Source of the DNA: an uncultured Lachnospiraceae bacterium
Lineage (GTDB): Bacteria; Bacillota; Clostridia; Lachnospirales; Lachnospiraceae
Direction of reading: 5' to 3'
Assembly: GCA_902766825.1 (NCBI GenBank)
Contig: CACXFB010000026.1
Coordinates: 36,911-100,910, forward strand
DNA: 64,000 bases
The notes below the pieces were generated by a model that saw nothing but the letters and a program-made list of their open reading frames with translations, made no database searches and was not told the DNA's origin. The translations under genes were made by a program, and so were the position numbers. The number at the start of each line of letters is the position of its first letter. The first letter of the stretch is position 1. Below are positions 36,947-47,400 of this stretch, one piece after another.

Positions 36947-36991
36947 TGCAAATGGGAAAAGTTGACATATATTTAAAGGAGGTAACGCAAT

Positions 36992-37768
36992 ATGATAATT
37001 AAAGTTTTAATTGCGGACAATAACGTCAAAAGATGCGACGAGATGAACTCATTACTTGAAGATGAATTTTATGTATGTGCTATTACGAATGATGGAATGG
37101 AAACAGTAGAACAAATAGAAAAGAACAAACCCGATGTTGTCCTTATAGATCCGGTACTGCCGGGACTTGATGGCTTTGGTGTGATGGAACAGATTGTAGG
37201 TAAGAAATATAAGGATATGTATAAGCCGGCATTTATCGTGATTTCTTCAAGTGACAGTGAAAATCTTATGGAAAATGCATTTATGCTCGGAGCATCGTAT
37301 TATATTTTAAGACCGTTTGAAGTAAGTACAATACCTCTTAGAATAAGGCAGACTTATAATGTGTGGAGAAAAACGTTAGGAGAAAATTCATTTTCAAAAG
37401 CAAATCTTGATAATTGTCTTGAAAATGATGTTACAAGCATTATTCATGAAATTGGTGTCCCTGCGCATATTAAAGGGTATCAGTATTTAAGGGATGCAAT
37501 TATGATGTCTGTAAAGAACAGTGAGATGATCAGCTCGATAACGAAACTTTTGTATCCTAGCATTGCAAAGAAACACAAGACGACTCCAAGCAGAGTGGAA
37601 AGAGCGATACGACACGCCATTGAAGTGGCATGGAGCAGAGGGAAGATGGACACAATCGATGAACTTTTCGGATATACGGTATGTAAAGGCAAAGGCAAAC
37701 CTACCAATTCGGAATTTGTTGCACTTATCGCAGATAAAATAAGGCTGGAGTATAAATTTAAAATGTAA
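36992..37768 (+). CDS. spo0A: sporulation master regulator Spo0A
   Basis: Response regulator that controls entry into sporulation. 258 residues. Receiver domain 1-120 with acidic LIADN (Asp9), phosphoacceptor Asp53 in [12 protein letters not shown] and ISSS/RPFE at the output face; C-terminal DNA-binding domain about 145-258 with the highly conserved [20 protein letters not shown] and [15 protein letters not shown]. Position 10 is Asn rather than the usual Asp, a change within the metal-binding pocket that Lachnospiraceae may tolerate. AAAGGAGG sets the ATG. Confidence 0.96.
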   Translation: MIIKVLIADNNVKRCDEMNSLLEDEFYVCAITNDGMETVEQIEKNKPDVVLIDPVLPGLDGFGVMEQIVGKKYKDMYKPAFIVISSSDSENLMENAFMLGASYYILRPFEVSTIPLRIRQTYNVWRKTLGENSFSKANLDNCLENDVTSIIHEIGVPAHIKGYQYLRDAIMMSVKNSEMISSITKLLYPSIAKKHKTTPSRVERAIRHAIEVAWSRGKMDTIDELFGYTVCKGKGKPTNSEFVALIADKIRLEYKFKM

Positions 37769-37853
37769 AGGTAGGGATGGATACATAGTGCTTGTTTTGT
37801 ATTTATGACTTCCTGCTTTAAATTTTTTTATTTATTATTTTGTATTTTTTTAG

Positions 37854-37859
37854 TATAAT
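37854..37859 (+). promoter_or_regulatory. candidate -10 element of glgA
   Basis: A perfect TATAAT lies 35 bp before the glgA start within a T-rich tract; the -35 position (TTTATT) is poor. The 125-bp gap between spo0A and glgA contains nothing else I can name. Confidence 0.3.
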
Positions 37860-37893
37860 GATAATAGTTGTTTAGAGCACGAGGAGGTATTTT

Positions 37894-39330
37894 ATGAAAA
37901 AAGTACTTTTTATTGCATCGGAGTGTGTGCCGTTTATTAAGACAGGCGGACTCGCGGATGTTGTGGGGTCACTTCCGAAATATTTCAATAAAGATGAATT
38001 TGATGTCAGGGTAATGATACCAAAGTATCAGTCTATACCTGAGGAATACAAGCAGAAGATGACTTATGTAACTCATTTCTACATAAATCTGGCATGGAGA
38101 AGTCAGTATGTAGGAATAATGATGATGGAATATGAAGGCGTAAAAGTTTATTTTATTGACAATGAATATTATTTTTCAGGCTGGACACCTTATGGGGATA
38201 TTAAGTTTGACCTTGAGAAATTTGCATTTTTCAGCAAGGCTGCATTGTCGGCACTTCCGTCTCTTGATTTCAGACCGGATATAATTCACTGTCACGACTG
38301 GCAGACCGGACTTATTCCTGTCTACATCAAAGATGTTTTTGCACAGAATCCTTTCTATCATGGAATTAAGACGATTATGACAATACATAATCTTAAGTTC
38401 CAGGGTGTATATGACATGAAGACGGTAAAGGATTTTTCCGGACTTTCAGCATATTATTTTGCACCGGACAAGTTAGAGGCATACGGAGATGCCAACTATC
38501 TTAAAGGTGGTATCGTGTATGCGGATTATGTTACAACCGTTAGTGAAACTTATGCAGAAGAGATTAAGATGCCATTCTACGGTGAGAAGTTAGACGGACT
38601 TATCAGAGCTCGTTCTAACAGCCTTTGCGGAATCGTTAACGGTATCGATTACAAGGAATACGATCCCGCTACGGATAGACTCATATATCAGAATTATAAT
38701 GCAAGAACCTGGCGAAAAGAGAAGATTAAGAATAAAACAGCACTTCAGCAGGAACTTGGAATGGAAGTTGATCCTAAGAAGTTTATGGTCGGTATAGTTT
38801 CAAGACTTACAGATCAGAAAGGTCTTGACCTTGTTGATTACGTAATAGAAGAAATATGTGCACCTGATCTTCAGCTTGTTGTGCTTGGAACAGGAACACC
38901 TAAGTACGAGAATCTTTTCAGACACTATGAGTGGAAGTACAAGGACAGGGTATCTGCAAGCATTTACTACAACAATGAAAGATCACATAAGATATATGCA
39001 GCGTGTGACGCTTTTCTTATGCCGTCGCTTTTTGAACCTTGCGGACTCAGCCAGCTTATGAGTTTAAGATACGGAACACTTCCTATCGTCAGGGAGACAG
39101 GCGGACTTAAAGATACCGTAGTACCATATAACGAATTTGAAAGTTCGGGTACAGGATTCTCATTCTGTAATTACAATGCTCATGAGATGCTTGGAACAAT
39201 AAGATATGCTAAACATATTTATTATGATAGAAGAAGAGAATGGAATAAGATGGTAGACAGAGCCATGGCAGCTGATTTTTCATGGAATAATTCAGCTAAA
39301 AAGTATGAGCAGCTGTATTATAGTCTGTAG
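37894..39330 (+). CDS. glgA: glycogen synthase (ADP-glucose type)
   Basis: GT5-family glucosyltransferase that elongates alpha-1,4-glucan from ADP-glucose. 478 residues, normal length. Visible are the ADP-binding KTGGLADVVGSLPK near residue 15, HCHDWQTGLIPVY, MTIHNLKFQGVY, GIVNGIDYKEYDP, and the C-terminal PSLFEPCGLSQLMSLRYGT with GGLKDTV. GAGGAGG precedes the ATG. No other glycogen gene is in the window. Confidence 0.95.
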   Translation: MKKVLFIASECVPFIKTGGLADVVGSLPKYFNKDEFDVRVMIPKYQSIPEEYKQKMTYVTHFYINLAWRSQYVGIMMMEYEGVKVYFIDNEYYFSGWTPYGDIKFDLEKFAFFSKAALSALPSLDFRPDIIHCHDWQTGLIPVYIKDVFAQNPFYHGIKTIMTIHNLKFQGVYDMKTVKDFSGLSAYYFAPDKLEAYGDANYLKGGIVYADYVTTVSETYAEEIKMPFYGEKLDGLIRARSNSLCGIVNGIDYKEYDPATDRLIYQNYNARTWRKEKIKNKTALQQELGMEVDPKKFMVGIVSRLTDQKGLDLVDYVIEEICAPDLQLVVLGTGTPKYENLFRHYEWKYKDRVSASIYYNNERSHKIYAACDAFLMPSLFEPCGLSQLMSLRYGTLPIVRETGGLKDTVVPYNEFESSGTGFSFCNYNAHEMLGTIRYAKHIYYDRRREWNKMVDRAMAADFSWNNSAKKYEQLYYSL

Positions 39331-39526
39331 GTTGAAAGTGTATAGTTATTTTTAATAAAAAATTATAAATAATCAGTCAAAAAAGCAATATTATCAATAT
39401 AAAAGTTTTTCCTGATGAGAAAATTGAGAATAACTATTGCATTTAGAAATTAAAACAGTTAAAATGTAACATGATTTTAACAATATAAATTAATGAAATC
39501 ACACATATTTTAGGAGGAATTAAATC
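39331..39526 (+). other. glgA-gap intergenic region with candidate gap promoter
   Basis: 196 bases, strongly AT-rich, no gene. TTGCAT at 39437-39442 and TAAAAT at 39460-39465 (17-bp spacer) form a plausible promoter 60 bp upstream of the gap start. The leader ends in TTAGGAGGA. Confidence 0.5.
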
Positions 39527-40543
39527 ATGGCAGTAAGAGTTGCAATCAATGGTTTTGGCCGTATCGGTCGTCTTGCTTTCAGACAGATGTTTGGAGCAGA
39601 AGGTTATGAAGTAGTAGCAATCAACGACTTAACAAGTCCTAAGATGTTAGCTCACTTATTAAAGTATGACTCATCACAGGGTTCATATGAGAAGAAGGAT
39701 ACAGTTTCAGCTGGTGAAGATTCAATCACAGTTGATGGAAAGGAAATCAAGATTTACGCTTTCCCAGATGCTAACAACTGCCCTTGGGGTGAGTTAAAGG
39801 TAGACGTTGTTTTAGAGTGCTCAGGCTTCTATACATCTAAAGAAAAGGCTCAGGCTCACATCAATGCAGGAGCAAGAAAGGTTGTTATCTCAGCACCAGC
39901 TGGTAATGATCTTCCTACAATCGTTTACAATACAAACCATGAGACATTAAAGGCTTCTGATACAATCATTTCAGCAGCTTCATGTACAACAAACTGTTTA
40001 GCACCTATGGCTGATGCACTTAACAAGTATGCACCAATCCAGTCTGGTATCATGGTAACAATCCATGCTTACACAGGTGATCAGATGACACTTGACGGAC
40101 CACAGAGAAAGGGTGACTTAAGAAGATCTAGAGCTGCAGCAGTTAACATCGTTCCTAACTCAACAGGAGCTGCTAAGGCAATCGGACTTGTTATCCCAGA
40201 GCTTAACGGTAAGTTAATCGGATCTGCACAGCGTGTACCAACACCTACAGGATCTACAACAATCTTAACAGCAGTTGTTAACAAGGCTGACGTTACAGTT
40301 GATGGAATCAACGCAGCTATGAAGGCAGCAGCTAATGAATCATTCGGATACAATGAGGATGAGATCGTTTCTAGCGATATCGTAGGAATGAGATTTGGTT
40401 CATTATTCGATGCTACACAGACAATGGTTAGCAAGATTTCTGATGACCAGTATGAGGTTCAGGTTGTTTCTTGGTATGATAACGAGAACAGCTACACATC
40501 TCAGATGGTTCGTACAATTAAATATTTCTCAGAGTTAGCTTAA
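39527..40543 (+). CDS. gap: glyceraldehyde-3-phosphate dehydrogenase
   Basis: Oxidative phosphorylation of glyceraldehyde 3-phosphate with NAD in glycolysis. 338 residues. NAD-binding [14 protein letters not shown] at the start, catalytic Cys in [17 protein letters not shown] near residue 155, and the C-terminal [16 protein letters not shown]. Codon choice is narrow and uniform (for example many TTA, GCT, ACA), typical of strong expression. It is the first of four glycolytic genes in pathway order and is followed by a terminator. Confidence 0.97.
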   Translation: MAVRVAINGFGRIGRLAFRQMFGAEGYEVVAINDLTSPKMLAHLLKYDSSQGSYEKKDTVSAGEDSITVDGKEIKIYAFPDANNCPWGELKVDVVLECSGFYTSKEKAQAHINAGARKVVISAPAGNDLPTIVYNTNHETLKASDTIISAASCTTNCLAPMADALNKYAPIQSGIMVTIHAYTGDQMTLDGPQRKGDLRRSRAAAVNIVPNSTGAAKAIGLVIPELNGKLIGSAQRVPTPTGSTTILTAVVNKADVTVDGINAAMKAAANESFGYNEDEIVSSDIVGMRFGSLFDATQTMVSKISDDQYEVQVVSWYDNENSYTSQMVRTIKYFSELA

Positions 40544-40578
40544 TTTCTGACTGATATATTTTAATTTTGAACTCTTAT

Positions 40579-40610
40579 CAGGTCCGGTCCGAATGGGCCG
40601 GACCTGTTTT
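40579..40610 (+). terminator. strong terminator after gap
   Basis: CAGGTCCGGTCC pairs with GGGCCGGACCTG around GAAT, followed by TTTT. High GC stem. Some read-through into pgk would be expected if the genes form one operon. Confidence 0.85.
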
Positions 40611-40659
40611 GGATAATATGACAGTGTATTACAATAAACAATAAAAGGAGGACATCTAA

Positions 40660-41883
40660 ATGTCATTAAACAAGAAGTCAGTTGATGATATCAACGTAAA
40701 AGGAAAAAGAGTTTTAGTAAGATGTGATTTCAATGTTCCATTAAAGGGTGGAGAGATTACAGATGATACACGTATTGTTGCAGCACTTCCAACAATCAAT
40801 AAGTTAATCGGTGATGGCGGAAAGGTTATTCTTTGCTCTCACTTAGGAAAAGTTAAGAACGGCCCTAACGAGGGAGAGTCTTTAGCTCCTGTAGCTAAGA
40901 GATTATCTGAAAAGCTCGGTAAGGAAGTTGTATTCGTAGCTGATTACAATGTAACAGGAGAAGAAGCAACTAAGGCTGTAGCTGATATGAAAGAAGGAGA
41001 TGTTGTACTTCTTCAGAATACACGTTTCCGTGGCGCAGAAGAGACAAAGAACGGTGAAGAATTCTCTAAGGAATTAGCTGATCTTGCAGATGTATATGTA
41101 TGTGACGCATTTGGTTCATCACATAGAGCACATGCTTCAGTTGCAGGTGTTACAAAGTTCATCAGCGCTAAGGGTGGAGAGAATGTAGTTGGTTACTTAA
41201 TGCAGAAGGAGATTGACTTCCTTGGTAATGCAGTAGAGAATCCTGTACGTCCATTCGTAGCTATCCTTGGTGGAGCTAAGGTTGCAGATAAGCTTAACGT
41301 TATCAATAACCTTCTTGAAAAATGTGATACACTTATCATTGGTGGTGGTATGGCATACACATTCCTTAAGGCTCAGGGATATGAGATTGGTATTTCATTA
41401 GTTGACAATGAGAAACTTGATTACTGTAAAGAGATGATGGCTAAGGCTAAAGAACTTGGTAAGGAATTACTTCTTCCAGTTGATGCTGTAACAATCAAGG
41501 ATTTTCCTAATCCTATCGATGCTCCTGTAGATACAGAAGTTTATGATGCAACAGCAATGCCTGCAGACCGTGAAGGATGCGATATCGGACCTAAGACACA
41601 GGAACTTTTCGCAAATGCAGTTAAGAATGCTAAGACAGTAGTATGGAACGGACCTATGGGTGTATTTGAGAACCCTACACTTGCTGCAGGTACTCTTGCA
41701 GTAGCTAAGGCTCTTGCTAATACAGACGCAACTACAATTATCGGTGGTGGTGATTCAGCAGCAGCAGTTAACCAGATGGGATATGCTGATAAGATGAGCC
41801 ACATCTCAACAGGTGGTGGAGCTTCCCTTGAATTCTTAGAGGGTAAGGAACTTCCTGGTGTAGTAGCAGCAGACGATAAATAA
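40660..41883 (+). CDS. pgk: phosphoglycerate kinase
   Basis: Transfers phosphate from 1,3-bisphosphoglycerate to ADP. 407 residues, slightly longer than usual. Visible are [20 protein letters not shown] near the N-terminus, [32 protein letters not shown], the nucleotide-domain [32 protein letters not shown] and the C-terminal [13 protein letters not shown] with [26 protein letters not shown] lies upstream of the ATG. Confidence 0.97.
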   Translation: MSLNKKSVDDINVKGKRVLVRCDFNVPLKGGEITDDTRIVAALPTINKLIGDGGKVILCSHLGKVKNGPNEGESLAPVAKRLSEKLGKEVVFVADYNVTGEEATKAVADMKEGDVVLLQNTRFRGAEETKNGEEFSKELADLADVYVCDAFGSSHRAHASVAGVTKFISAKGGENVVGYLMQKEIDFLGNAVENPVRPFVAILGGAKVADKLNVINNLLEKCDTLIIGGGMAYTFLKAQGYEIGISLVDNEKLDYCKEMMAKAKELGKELLLPVDAVTIKDFPNPIDAPVDTEVYDATAMPADREGCDIGPKTQELFANAVKNAKTVVWNGPMGVFENPTLAAGTLAVAKALANTDATTIIGGGDSAAAVNQMGYADKMSHISTGGGASLEFLEGKELPGVVAADDK

Positions 41884-41906
41884 TTTTAATTGAATGGAGA
41901 ATAAAA

Positions 41907-42653
41907 ATGGCAAGAAAGAAGATCGTAGCCGGTAACTGGAAGATGAATATGACTCCAAGCCAGGCTGTAAAGTTAGTAGAAGAATTAAAACCGTTAGTTG
42001 TTTCAGACAGCGTAGACGTTGTTTATTGTGTTCCTGCAATTGATATTGTACCTGTTGTAGAGGCACTTAAGGGAACTAACGTAGAAGTTGGTGCTCAGAA
42101 CATGTACTTTGAAGAGAGCGGTGCATATACAGGTGAGATTTCAGCTCAGATGCTTGTTGATGCAGGCGTTAAGTATATCGTAATCGGACATTCAGAGAGA
42201 CGTGACTACTTCAAGGAGGATGACGAGCTTCTTAACAAGAAGGTTAAGAAGGCATTCGAGGCAGGTCTTACACCAATTCTTTGCTGTGGAGAATCTCTTG
42301 AGCAGAGAGAGATGGGAGTAACACTTGACTGGATCCGTCTTCAGATTAAATCTGACCTTGCAGGAGTAAGCGCAGCACAGGTAGCTTCTATGGTTATCGC
42401 ATATGAGCCAATCTGGGCAATCGGAACAGGTAAGACAGCTACATCTGACCAGGCACAGGAAGTTTGCGGGGCTATCCGTGAATGCATCAGAGAAATCTAT
42501 GATGATGCAACAGCTGACAGCGTTCGTATCCAGTACGGCGGATCAGTTAATGCAGGTAATGCAGCAGAGCTTTTTGCTAAGCCTGACATCGACGGAGGTC
42601 TTGTTGGAGGAGCTTCTCTTAAGGCTGATTTCGGTAAGATTGTTAACTACTAA
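41907..42653 (+). CDS. tpiA: triose-phosphate isomerase
   Basis: Interconverts dihydroxyacetone phosphate and glyceraldehyde 3-phosphate. 248 residues, TIM barrel: AGNWKMNMT near the start, catalytic His in [10 protein letters not shown], catalytic Glu in [14 protein letters not shown], and the phosphate-binding QYGGSVN and [13 protein letters not shown] at the end. It starts 23 bases after pgk and ends in a terminator. Confidence 0.97.
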   Translation: MARKKIVAGNWKMNMTPSQAVKLVEELKPLVVSDSVDVVYCVPAIDIVPVVEALKGTNVEVGAQNMYFEESGAYTGEISAQMLVDAGVKYIVIGHSERRDYFKEDDELLNKKVKKAFEAGLTPILCCGESLEQREMGVTLDWIRLQIKSDLAGVSAAQVASMVIAYEPIWAIGTGKTATSDQAQEVCGAIRECIREIYDDATADSVRIQYGGSVNAGNAAELFAKPDIDGGLVGGASLKADFGKIVNY

Positions 42654-42684
42654 TTTAATGTGTGATTTAAAAATATAGAATTTT

Positions 42685-42727
42685 AAAGTGCAGGTTTTGT
42701 ATTACTTAATACGCCTGCACTTTTTTT
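42685..42727 (+). terminator. terminator after tpiA
   Basis: AAAGTGCAGG pairs with CCTGCACTTT, enclosing a second perfect inner stem GTATTA/TAATAC, and is followed by a run of seven T. Confidence 0.85.
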
Positions 42728-42730
42728 ATC

Positions 42731-42758
42731 TTGAAAAATACTAATTGTGTGATAGAAT
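42731..42758 (+). promoter_or_regulatory. candidate promoter of gpmI
   Basis: TTGAAA at 42731-42736 and TAGAAT at 42753-42758 with a 16-bp spacer, directly after the tpiA terminator, so gpmI is probably its own unit. Confidence 0.45.
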
Positions 42759-42829
42759 AGTTGACAGGGTGCATAAAGATGCATCCGTATTGGCAAAATA
42801 AAGAGATTACAATTGAAATGAGGTCTATT

Positions 42830-44377
42830 ATGAGTAAGAAACCTACAGTATTAATGATTCTTGACGGATACGGATTGAATGACAATCCATTAGGTAATGC
42901 AATAGCAGAGGCAGAGAAGCCTAACATGGACATGCTTATGAGCACATATCCATTTGTTAAAGGTAATGCAAGCGGACTGGCAGTTGGTCTTCCAGACGGT
43001 CAGATGGGTAATTCAGAGGTTGGACACCTTAATATGGGTGCCGGAAGAATTGTATATCAGGAACTTACAAGAATAACAAAGGATATAGAAGAAGGAACAT
43101 TTTTTGAAAATGAGGAGCTTCTTAGAGCAGTTAACAACTGTAAAGAGAATAACTCAGCCCTTCATATGTATGGTTTATTGTCTGATGGTGGAGTTCACAG
43201 CCACAATACACATCTTTACGGACTTCTTGAACTTGCAAAGCGCTGTGGACTTGAGAAAGTATATGTTCACTGCTTCCTTGACGGAAGAGATACACCACCA
43301 CAGTCAGGACTTGACTTTGTAAAAGAACTTGAAGCAAAGATGAATGAGATTGGTGTCGGTAAAATAGCTTCTGTTTCAGGTAGATACTATGCAATGGACA
43401 GAGATAATAACTGGGACAGAGTAGAGAAAGCATATGTGGCTCTTACAGAAGGTGTCGGAGTAACTGCTACAAGCGGAGCTATGGCAGTAGAGCAGTCTTA
43501 TGACAAGGGTGAAACTGATGAGTTTGTTCAGCCTACAGTTGTAGTTGACGCAGATAACAAGCCATTAACAGTTATCAAGGAAAAGGACTCTATTATATTC
43601 TTCAACTTCCGTCCTGACAGAGCAAGAGAGATTACAAGAGCATTCTGCAGCGATGATTTCACAGGTTTTGAAAGAAAGCAGGGAAGAATTGATCTTACTT
43701 ATGTATGTTTCTCTGATTATGATGTAACTATCCCTAACAAATATGTTGCATTTAAGAAGGTTGAGATTACTAATACATTCGGTGAGTATCTTGCAAAGTG
43801 TGGCAAGACTCAGCTTAGAACAGCAGAGACAGAAAAATATGCTCACGTAACATTCTTTTTTAACGGTGGTAAGGAAGAGCCTAATGAAGGTGAAGAAAGA
43901 CTTCTTGTTAACTCACCAAAGGTTGCAACATACGATCTTCAGCCTGAGATGAGTGCATTTAAGGTATGTTCAGGACTTGTAAGTGCAATTGAATCAGGAA
44001 AATATGATGTAATTATCATTAACTTTGCTAACCCTGACATGGTTGGACATACAGGTGTTGAAGCAGCAGCAATTGCAGCTATCGAAGCAGTTGATAAATG
44101 CATCGGTGATGTTGTTGAAGCGATTAAGAAGGTTGACGGACAGATGTTTATCTGTGCTGACCATGGTAATGCTGAGCAGCTTGTAGATTATGAGACAGGA
44201 GCACCATTTACAGCTCATACAACTAATCCTGTACCATTTATTCTCGTTAATTATGATGAGAATTACACATTAAGAGAAGGTGGATGTCTTGCTGATATAG
44301 CTCCTACTCTTCTTGAAATGATGGGATTAGAGCAGCCTGTAGAGATGACAGGTAAGTCACTTCTTATAAAAAAATAA
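42830..44377 (+). CDS. gpmI: cofactor-independent phosphoglycerate mutase
   Basis: Mn-dependent interconversion of 3- and 2-phosphoglycerate. 515 residues. Metal site LMILDGYG at the start, nucleophile Ser in GNSEVGHLNMGAGRIVYQ, HSHNTHLYGL-type region (GVHSHNTH), CFLDGRDTPP, FNFRPDRAREITRA, and the C-terminal metal site FICADHGNAEQ. I place the start at 42830 with GAGGT upstream; the longer frame from 42761 runs through the promoter region. Enolase is not in the window. Confidence 0.96.
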   Translation: MSKKPTVLMILDGYGLNDNPLGNAIAEAEKPNMDMLMSTYPFVKGNASGLAVGLPDGQMGNSEVGHLNMGAGRIVYQELTRITKDIEEGTFFENEELLRAVNNCKENNSALHMYGLLSDGGVHSHNTHLYGLLELAKRCGLEKVYVHCFLDGRDTPPQSGLDFVKELEAKMNEIGVGKIASVSGRYYAMDRDNNWDRVEKAYVALTEGVGVTATSGAMAVEQSYDKGETDEFVQPTVVVDADNKPLTVIKEKDSIIFFNFRPDRAREITRAFCSDDFTGFERKQGRIDLTYVCFSDYDVTIPNKYVAFKKVEITNTFGEYLAKCGKTQLRTAETEKYAHVTFFFNGGKEEPNEGEERLLVNSPKVATYDLQPEMSAFKVCSGLVSAIESGKYDVIIINFANPDMVGHTGVEAAAIAAIEAVDKCIGDVVEAIKKVDGQMFICADHGNAEQLVDYETGAPFTAHTTNPVPFILVNYDENYTLREGGCLADIAPTLLEMMGLEQPVEMTGKSLLIKK

Positions 44378-44398
44378 GAAAGATGGTAAAATAATGTA

Positions 44399-44427
44399 TT
44401 GAAATGATATGCTCAATATGTTATCAT
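44399..44427 (+). promoter_or_regulatory. candidate promoter of secG
   Basis: TTGAAA at 44399-44404 and TATCAT at 44422-44427, spacer 17 bp, in the gap between gpmI and secG. Confidence 0.35.
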
Positions 44428-44464
44428 TTATGCTAGTTGTTTGTGCTAGGAGGTGTAATTTGAG

Positions 44465-44698
44465 ATGATTAAGACAATTTTAACAGTTATATTTGTTATA
44501 GTTTGTATTGCACTGACAGTTGTAGTTCTTATGCAGGAAGGTAAGAATGCAGGACTTTCAGGTTCTATCAGTGGTGTTGCAGACACATACTGGGGTAAGA
44601 ATAAGGGCCGTTCCATGGAAGGTGCTCTTGAGAAGGGAACCAAGATACTTGCAGTATTGTTTATAGTTCTTACTATTGCATTAGATTTTCTTAAATAA
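44465..44698 (+). CDS. secG: protein translocase subunit SecG
   Basis: Small partner of SecYE in the export channel. 77 residues with two membrane helices (ILTVIFVIVCIALTVVVLM and ILAVLFIVLTIALDFL) around the conserved loop QEGKNAGLSGSISG and TYWGKNKGRSMEGALEKGT. CTAGGAGGTG precedes the ATG at 44465. The secG-rnr-smpB-ssrA order is classic for Firmicutes. Confidence 0.95.
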   Translation: MIKTILTVIFVIVCIALTVVVLMQEGKNAGLSGSISGVADTYWGKNKGRSMEGALEKGTKILAVLFIVLTIALDFLK

Positions 44699-44719
44699 TT
44701 TAAAATAAGAATTATATTT

Positions 44720-44748
44720 GCCGGTCTTGTGATACAAGACCGGCTTTT
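44720..44748 (+). terminator. terminator after secG
   Basis: GCCGGTCTTG pairs with CAAGACCGGC around a 5-base loop, followed by TTTT; TATAAT follows at 44750 by chance or as the next promoter. Confidence 0.8.
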
Positions 44749-44790
44749 GTTATAATGGAGATAGAATATGGTTATAAGGAGGTACTATAT

Positions 44791-46917
44791 ATGAACGATA
44801 TTTTATTAAATGCAAGGATGCAGCTTATTACGGACTTTATGTCTGAGAGAGAGTATACTCCGATGAAGTTTAAGGAGTTATGCAGTATTTTAAATGTCCC
44901 TAAGGACGAGAGAAATGATTTGAAAAAAGTGCTTGATATCCTTATAAGAGACGGAAAAGTTTCAATGGATGAGCAGAATCGTTATAAAATCGGACCGGAG
45001 AATCTGCTTACGGGAGTATATATGGGAACACAGAGAGGGTTTGGATTTGTAATGTTAGATAACGGGGAAGAGGATATTTTCATTGCTGAGAGAAATACTA
45101 ACACGGCATGTGATAAGGATACGGTTAAAGTAAAACTTTTAGAAGAAGTAACCGGCAAGAGAAGAGAAGGTATTGTCGTGTCTATTGTTGAGCGAGCACG
45201 TAATACCATAGTCGGAACATTTCAAAAGAGCAAGAATTTCGGTTTCGTTATTCCGGACGATACCAAATTCGGCAATGATATTTTTATTTCAAAAAAAGAT
45301 TCCCTTGATGCTGTTACAGGGCACAAGGTAGTAGTGAAGATAACTGATTACGGTAACAATAAAAAAAGTCCCGAAGGTGAAGTGCTTGAGATTATCGGTC
45401 ACATTAACGATCCGGGCGTAGACATTATGTCTATAGTTAAAGCATATAATATACCTTGTGAATTTTCTGATGAAGTAATGAATCAGGTTAAAGGCATTCC
45501 TGATGAAGTTACAGATGAAGAAAAGGAAGGAAGGGAAGATATAACCGGTTATCAGACTGTAACTATAGACGGTGAAGATGCTAAGGATTTAGATGATGCC
45601 ATAACGATGAGAAGGGTTGGTGACAACTTCGAACTTGGTGTGCATATTGCAGATGTAACGCATTATGTAACTGAGAATTCACCGCTTGATAAGGAAGCCC
45701 TTAAGAGAGGAACAAGTGTGTATCTAGTAGACAGAGTAATTCCACAGCTTCCTCACAAACTGTCCAATGGAATATGTTCCCTTAACCAGGGGTGTGACAG
45801 ACTTGCCCTTAGCTGTTTTATGACAATCGATAAAAAGGGTAATATTATCGATCACAGAATCAGCAAGACTTTAATCAACGTTGACAGAAGAATGTCCTAC
45901 ACGGATGTTAACAAGATAATAACCGATAATGATGAAGAGAAGATTAAAGAATATGCAGACTTTGTGGACATGTTTAACACATGCGCAACAGTTGCAGGCA
46001 TCCTTAAGGAAAAGAGAAGTAAGCGAGGAGCAATTGATTTTGATTTTACCGAGTCAAAAATTATTCTCGATGAAAAAGGTGTTCCGACGGATATTGTTGC
46101 CTATGAAAGAAATGCAGCAACCAATCTTATCGAAGAATTTATGTTAGCAGCAAATGAAACTATAGCTGAGGACTTTTTCTGGCGTGAGTTACCGTTTGTA
46201 TACAGAACACACGAAAGTCCTGAGATAGAAAAGATTCAGAAGTTAGGCGCATTTATCAATGCATTCGGCTATTCAATAAAAGGTGCCTCAGAGGATATTC
46301 ATCCAAAAGAGATTCAGCAGCTTATTAACAAGATAAAAGGAACTGATGAAGAGGCAATAATCAGCAGAATTGCGCTAAGATCGATGAAACAGGCAAAGTA
46401 TACCGTTAAGAACGAAGGACACTTTGGTCTTGCTACACAGTATTACTGTCATTTCACGTCACCAATCAGACGTTATCCGGATCTTCAGATTCACAGAATT
46501 ATCAAAGAGAGCCTTGATAATAAATTAAATGAGAAAAGAATCCGCCATTACGAGAAGATTCTACCTGAGGTGGCGAACCAGTCGAGTCTTAATGAAAGAC
46601 GTGCTGATGAGGCAGAACGCGAGGTAGAAAAGCTCAAGAAAGTTCAGTATATCAAGAAGTTTATGGGCAGGGAATTTGACGGTATTATCTCAGGCGTAAC
46701 ATCTTGGGGAATATATGTCGAACTTGATAACACCGTAGAAGGAATGGTTGCCATAACATCTCTTAAAGATGATTATTACTATTTTGATGAAGATAATTAT
46801 AAACTCGTTGGTGAGGTAACCAAAAAGGTATACACCATCGGGCAAAAAGTAAGAATATCAGTCGCAGGAGCCGATATGATTACACGTAAAATTGATTTTG
46901 AAATTGTGGAGGAATAG
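44791..46917 (+). CDS. rnr: ribonuclease R
   Basis: 3'-5' exoribonuclease able to degrade structured RNA and, with SmpB-tmRNA, faulty mRNAs. 708 residues: N-terminal helix-turn-helix-like region, two cold-shock domains (about 70-230), the RNB catalytic domain with DGEDAKDLDDAITMRRVG and HIADVTHYV, and a C-terminal S1 domain (GIISGVTSWGIYVELDNTVE, written from the same region). AAGGAGG sets the ATG at 44791. The basic Lys-rich tail seen in some homologues is absent. smpB starts 6 bases after the stop. Confidence 0.95.
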   Translation: MNDILLNARMQLITDFMSEREYTPMKFKELCSILNVPKDERNDLKKVLDILIRDGKVSMDEQNRYKIGPENLLTGVYMGTQRGFGFVMLDNGEEDIFIAERNTNTACDKDTVKVKLLEEVTGKRREGIVVSIVERARNTIVGTFQKSKNFGFVIPDDTKFGNDIFISKKDSLDAVTGHKVVVKITDYGNNKKSPEGEVLEIIGHINDPGVDIMSIVKAYNIPCEFSDEVMNQVKGIPDEVTDEEKEGREDITGYQTVTIDGEDAKDLDDAITMRRVGDNFELGVHIADVTHYVTENSPLDKEALKRGTSVYLVDRVIPQLPHKLSNGICSLNQGCDRLALSCFMTIDKKGNIIDHRISKTLINVDRRMSYTDVNKIITDNDEEKIKEYADFVDMFNTCATVAGILKEKRSKRGAIDFDFTESKIILDEKGVPTDIVAYERNAATNLIEEFMLAANETIAEDFFWRELPFVYRTHESPEIEKIQKLGAFINAFGYSIKGASEDIHPKEIQQLINKIKGTDEEAIISRIALRSMKQAKYTVKNEGHFGLATQYYCHFTSPIRRYPDLQIHRIIKESLDNKLNEKRIRHYEKILPEVANQSSLNERRADEAEREVEKLKKVQYIKKFMGREFDGIISGVTSWGIYVELDNTVEGMVAITSLKDDYYYFDEDNYKLVGEVTKKVYTIGQKVRISVAGADMITRKIDFEIVEE

Positions 46918-46922
46918 TTTAA

Positions 46923-47384
46923 ATGAGCGTTAGTACAAAGCTTATTGCCAATAATAAAAAAGCATACCATGATTACTTTATTGAAGATAAATATGAGACA
47001 GGCGTAAGCCTTGCCGGAACAGAAGTTAAATCTCTTCGAATGGGTAAATGCAGCATAAAAGAGGCATTTGTAAGAATTGATAAAGGCGAGGTATGGATTT
47101 ACGGAATGCACATAAGTCCATACGAAAAAGGCAACATTTTCAACAAAGACCCACTGCGCCCAAAGAAGCTTCTCATGCATAAAACAGAGATTAATAAGCT
47201 TCTTGGCAAGATAAAGGAAAAAGGATATACCCTTGTTCCATTGTCGGTATATTTTAAGGGCAGCCTTGTTAAAGTTGAGATTGGGCTTGCAAGAGGTAAA
47301 AAGCTCTACGATAAACGCCAGGATATCGCAAAGAAAGACCAGATTCGTGCCAACGAAAGACAGTTTAAGATTGATCATATGTAA
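46923..47384 (+). CDS. smpB: SsrA-binding protein SmpB
   Basis: Binds the tRNA-like part of tmRNA and brings it to stalled ribosomes. 153 residues, normal: [20 protein letters not shown] near the start, [28 protein letters not shown], then [20 protein letters not shown] and the basic C-terminal tail. The binding site (GGAGGAA) lies in the end of rnr. Its RNA partner ssrA is 350 bp downstream. Confidence 0.97.
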   Translation: MSVSTKLIANNKKAYHDYFIEDKYETGVSLAGTEVKSLRMGKCSIKEAFVRIDKGEVWIYGMHISPYEKGNIFNKDPLRPKKLLMHKTEINKLLGKIKEKGYTLVPLSVYFKGSLVKVEIGLARGKKLYDKRQDIAKKDQIRANERQFKIDHM

Positions 47385-47400
47385 TAATTCATATAATTTA

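Noticed and set aside
44750..44755. TATAAT directly after the secG terminator as rnr promoter
   Set aside because: The matching -35 would fall inside the terminator stem and shows no good hexamer; left unassigned.
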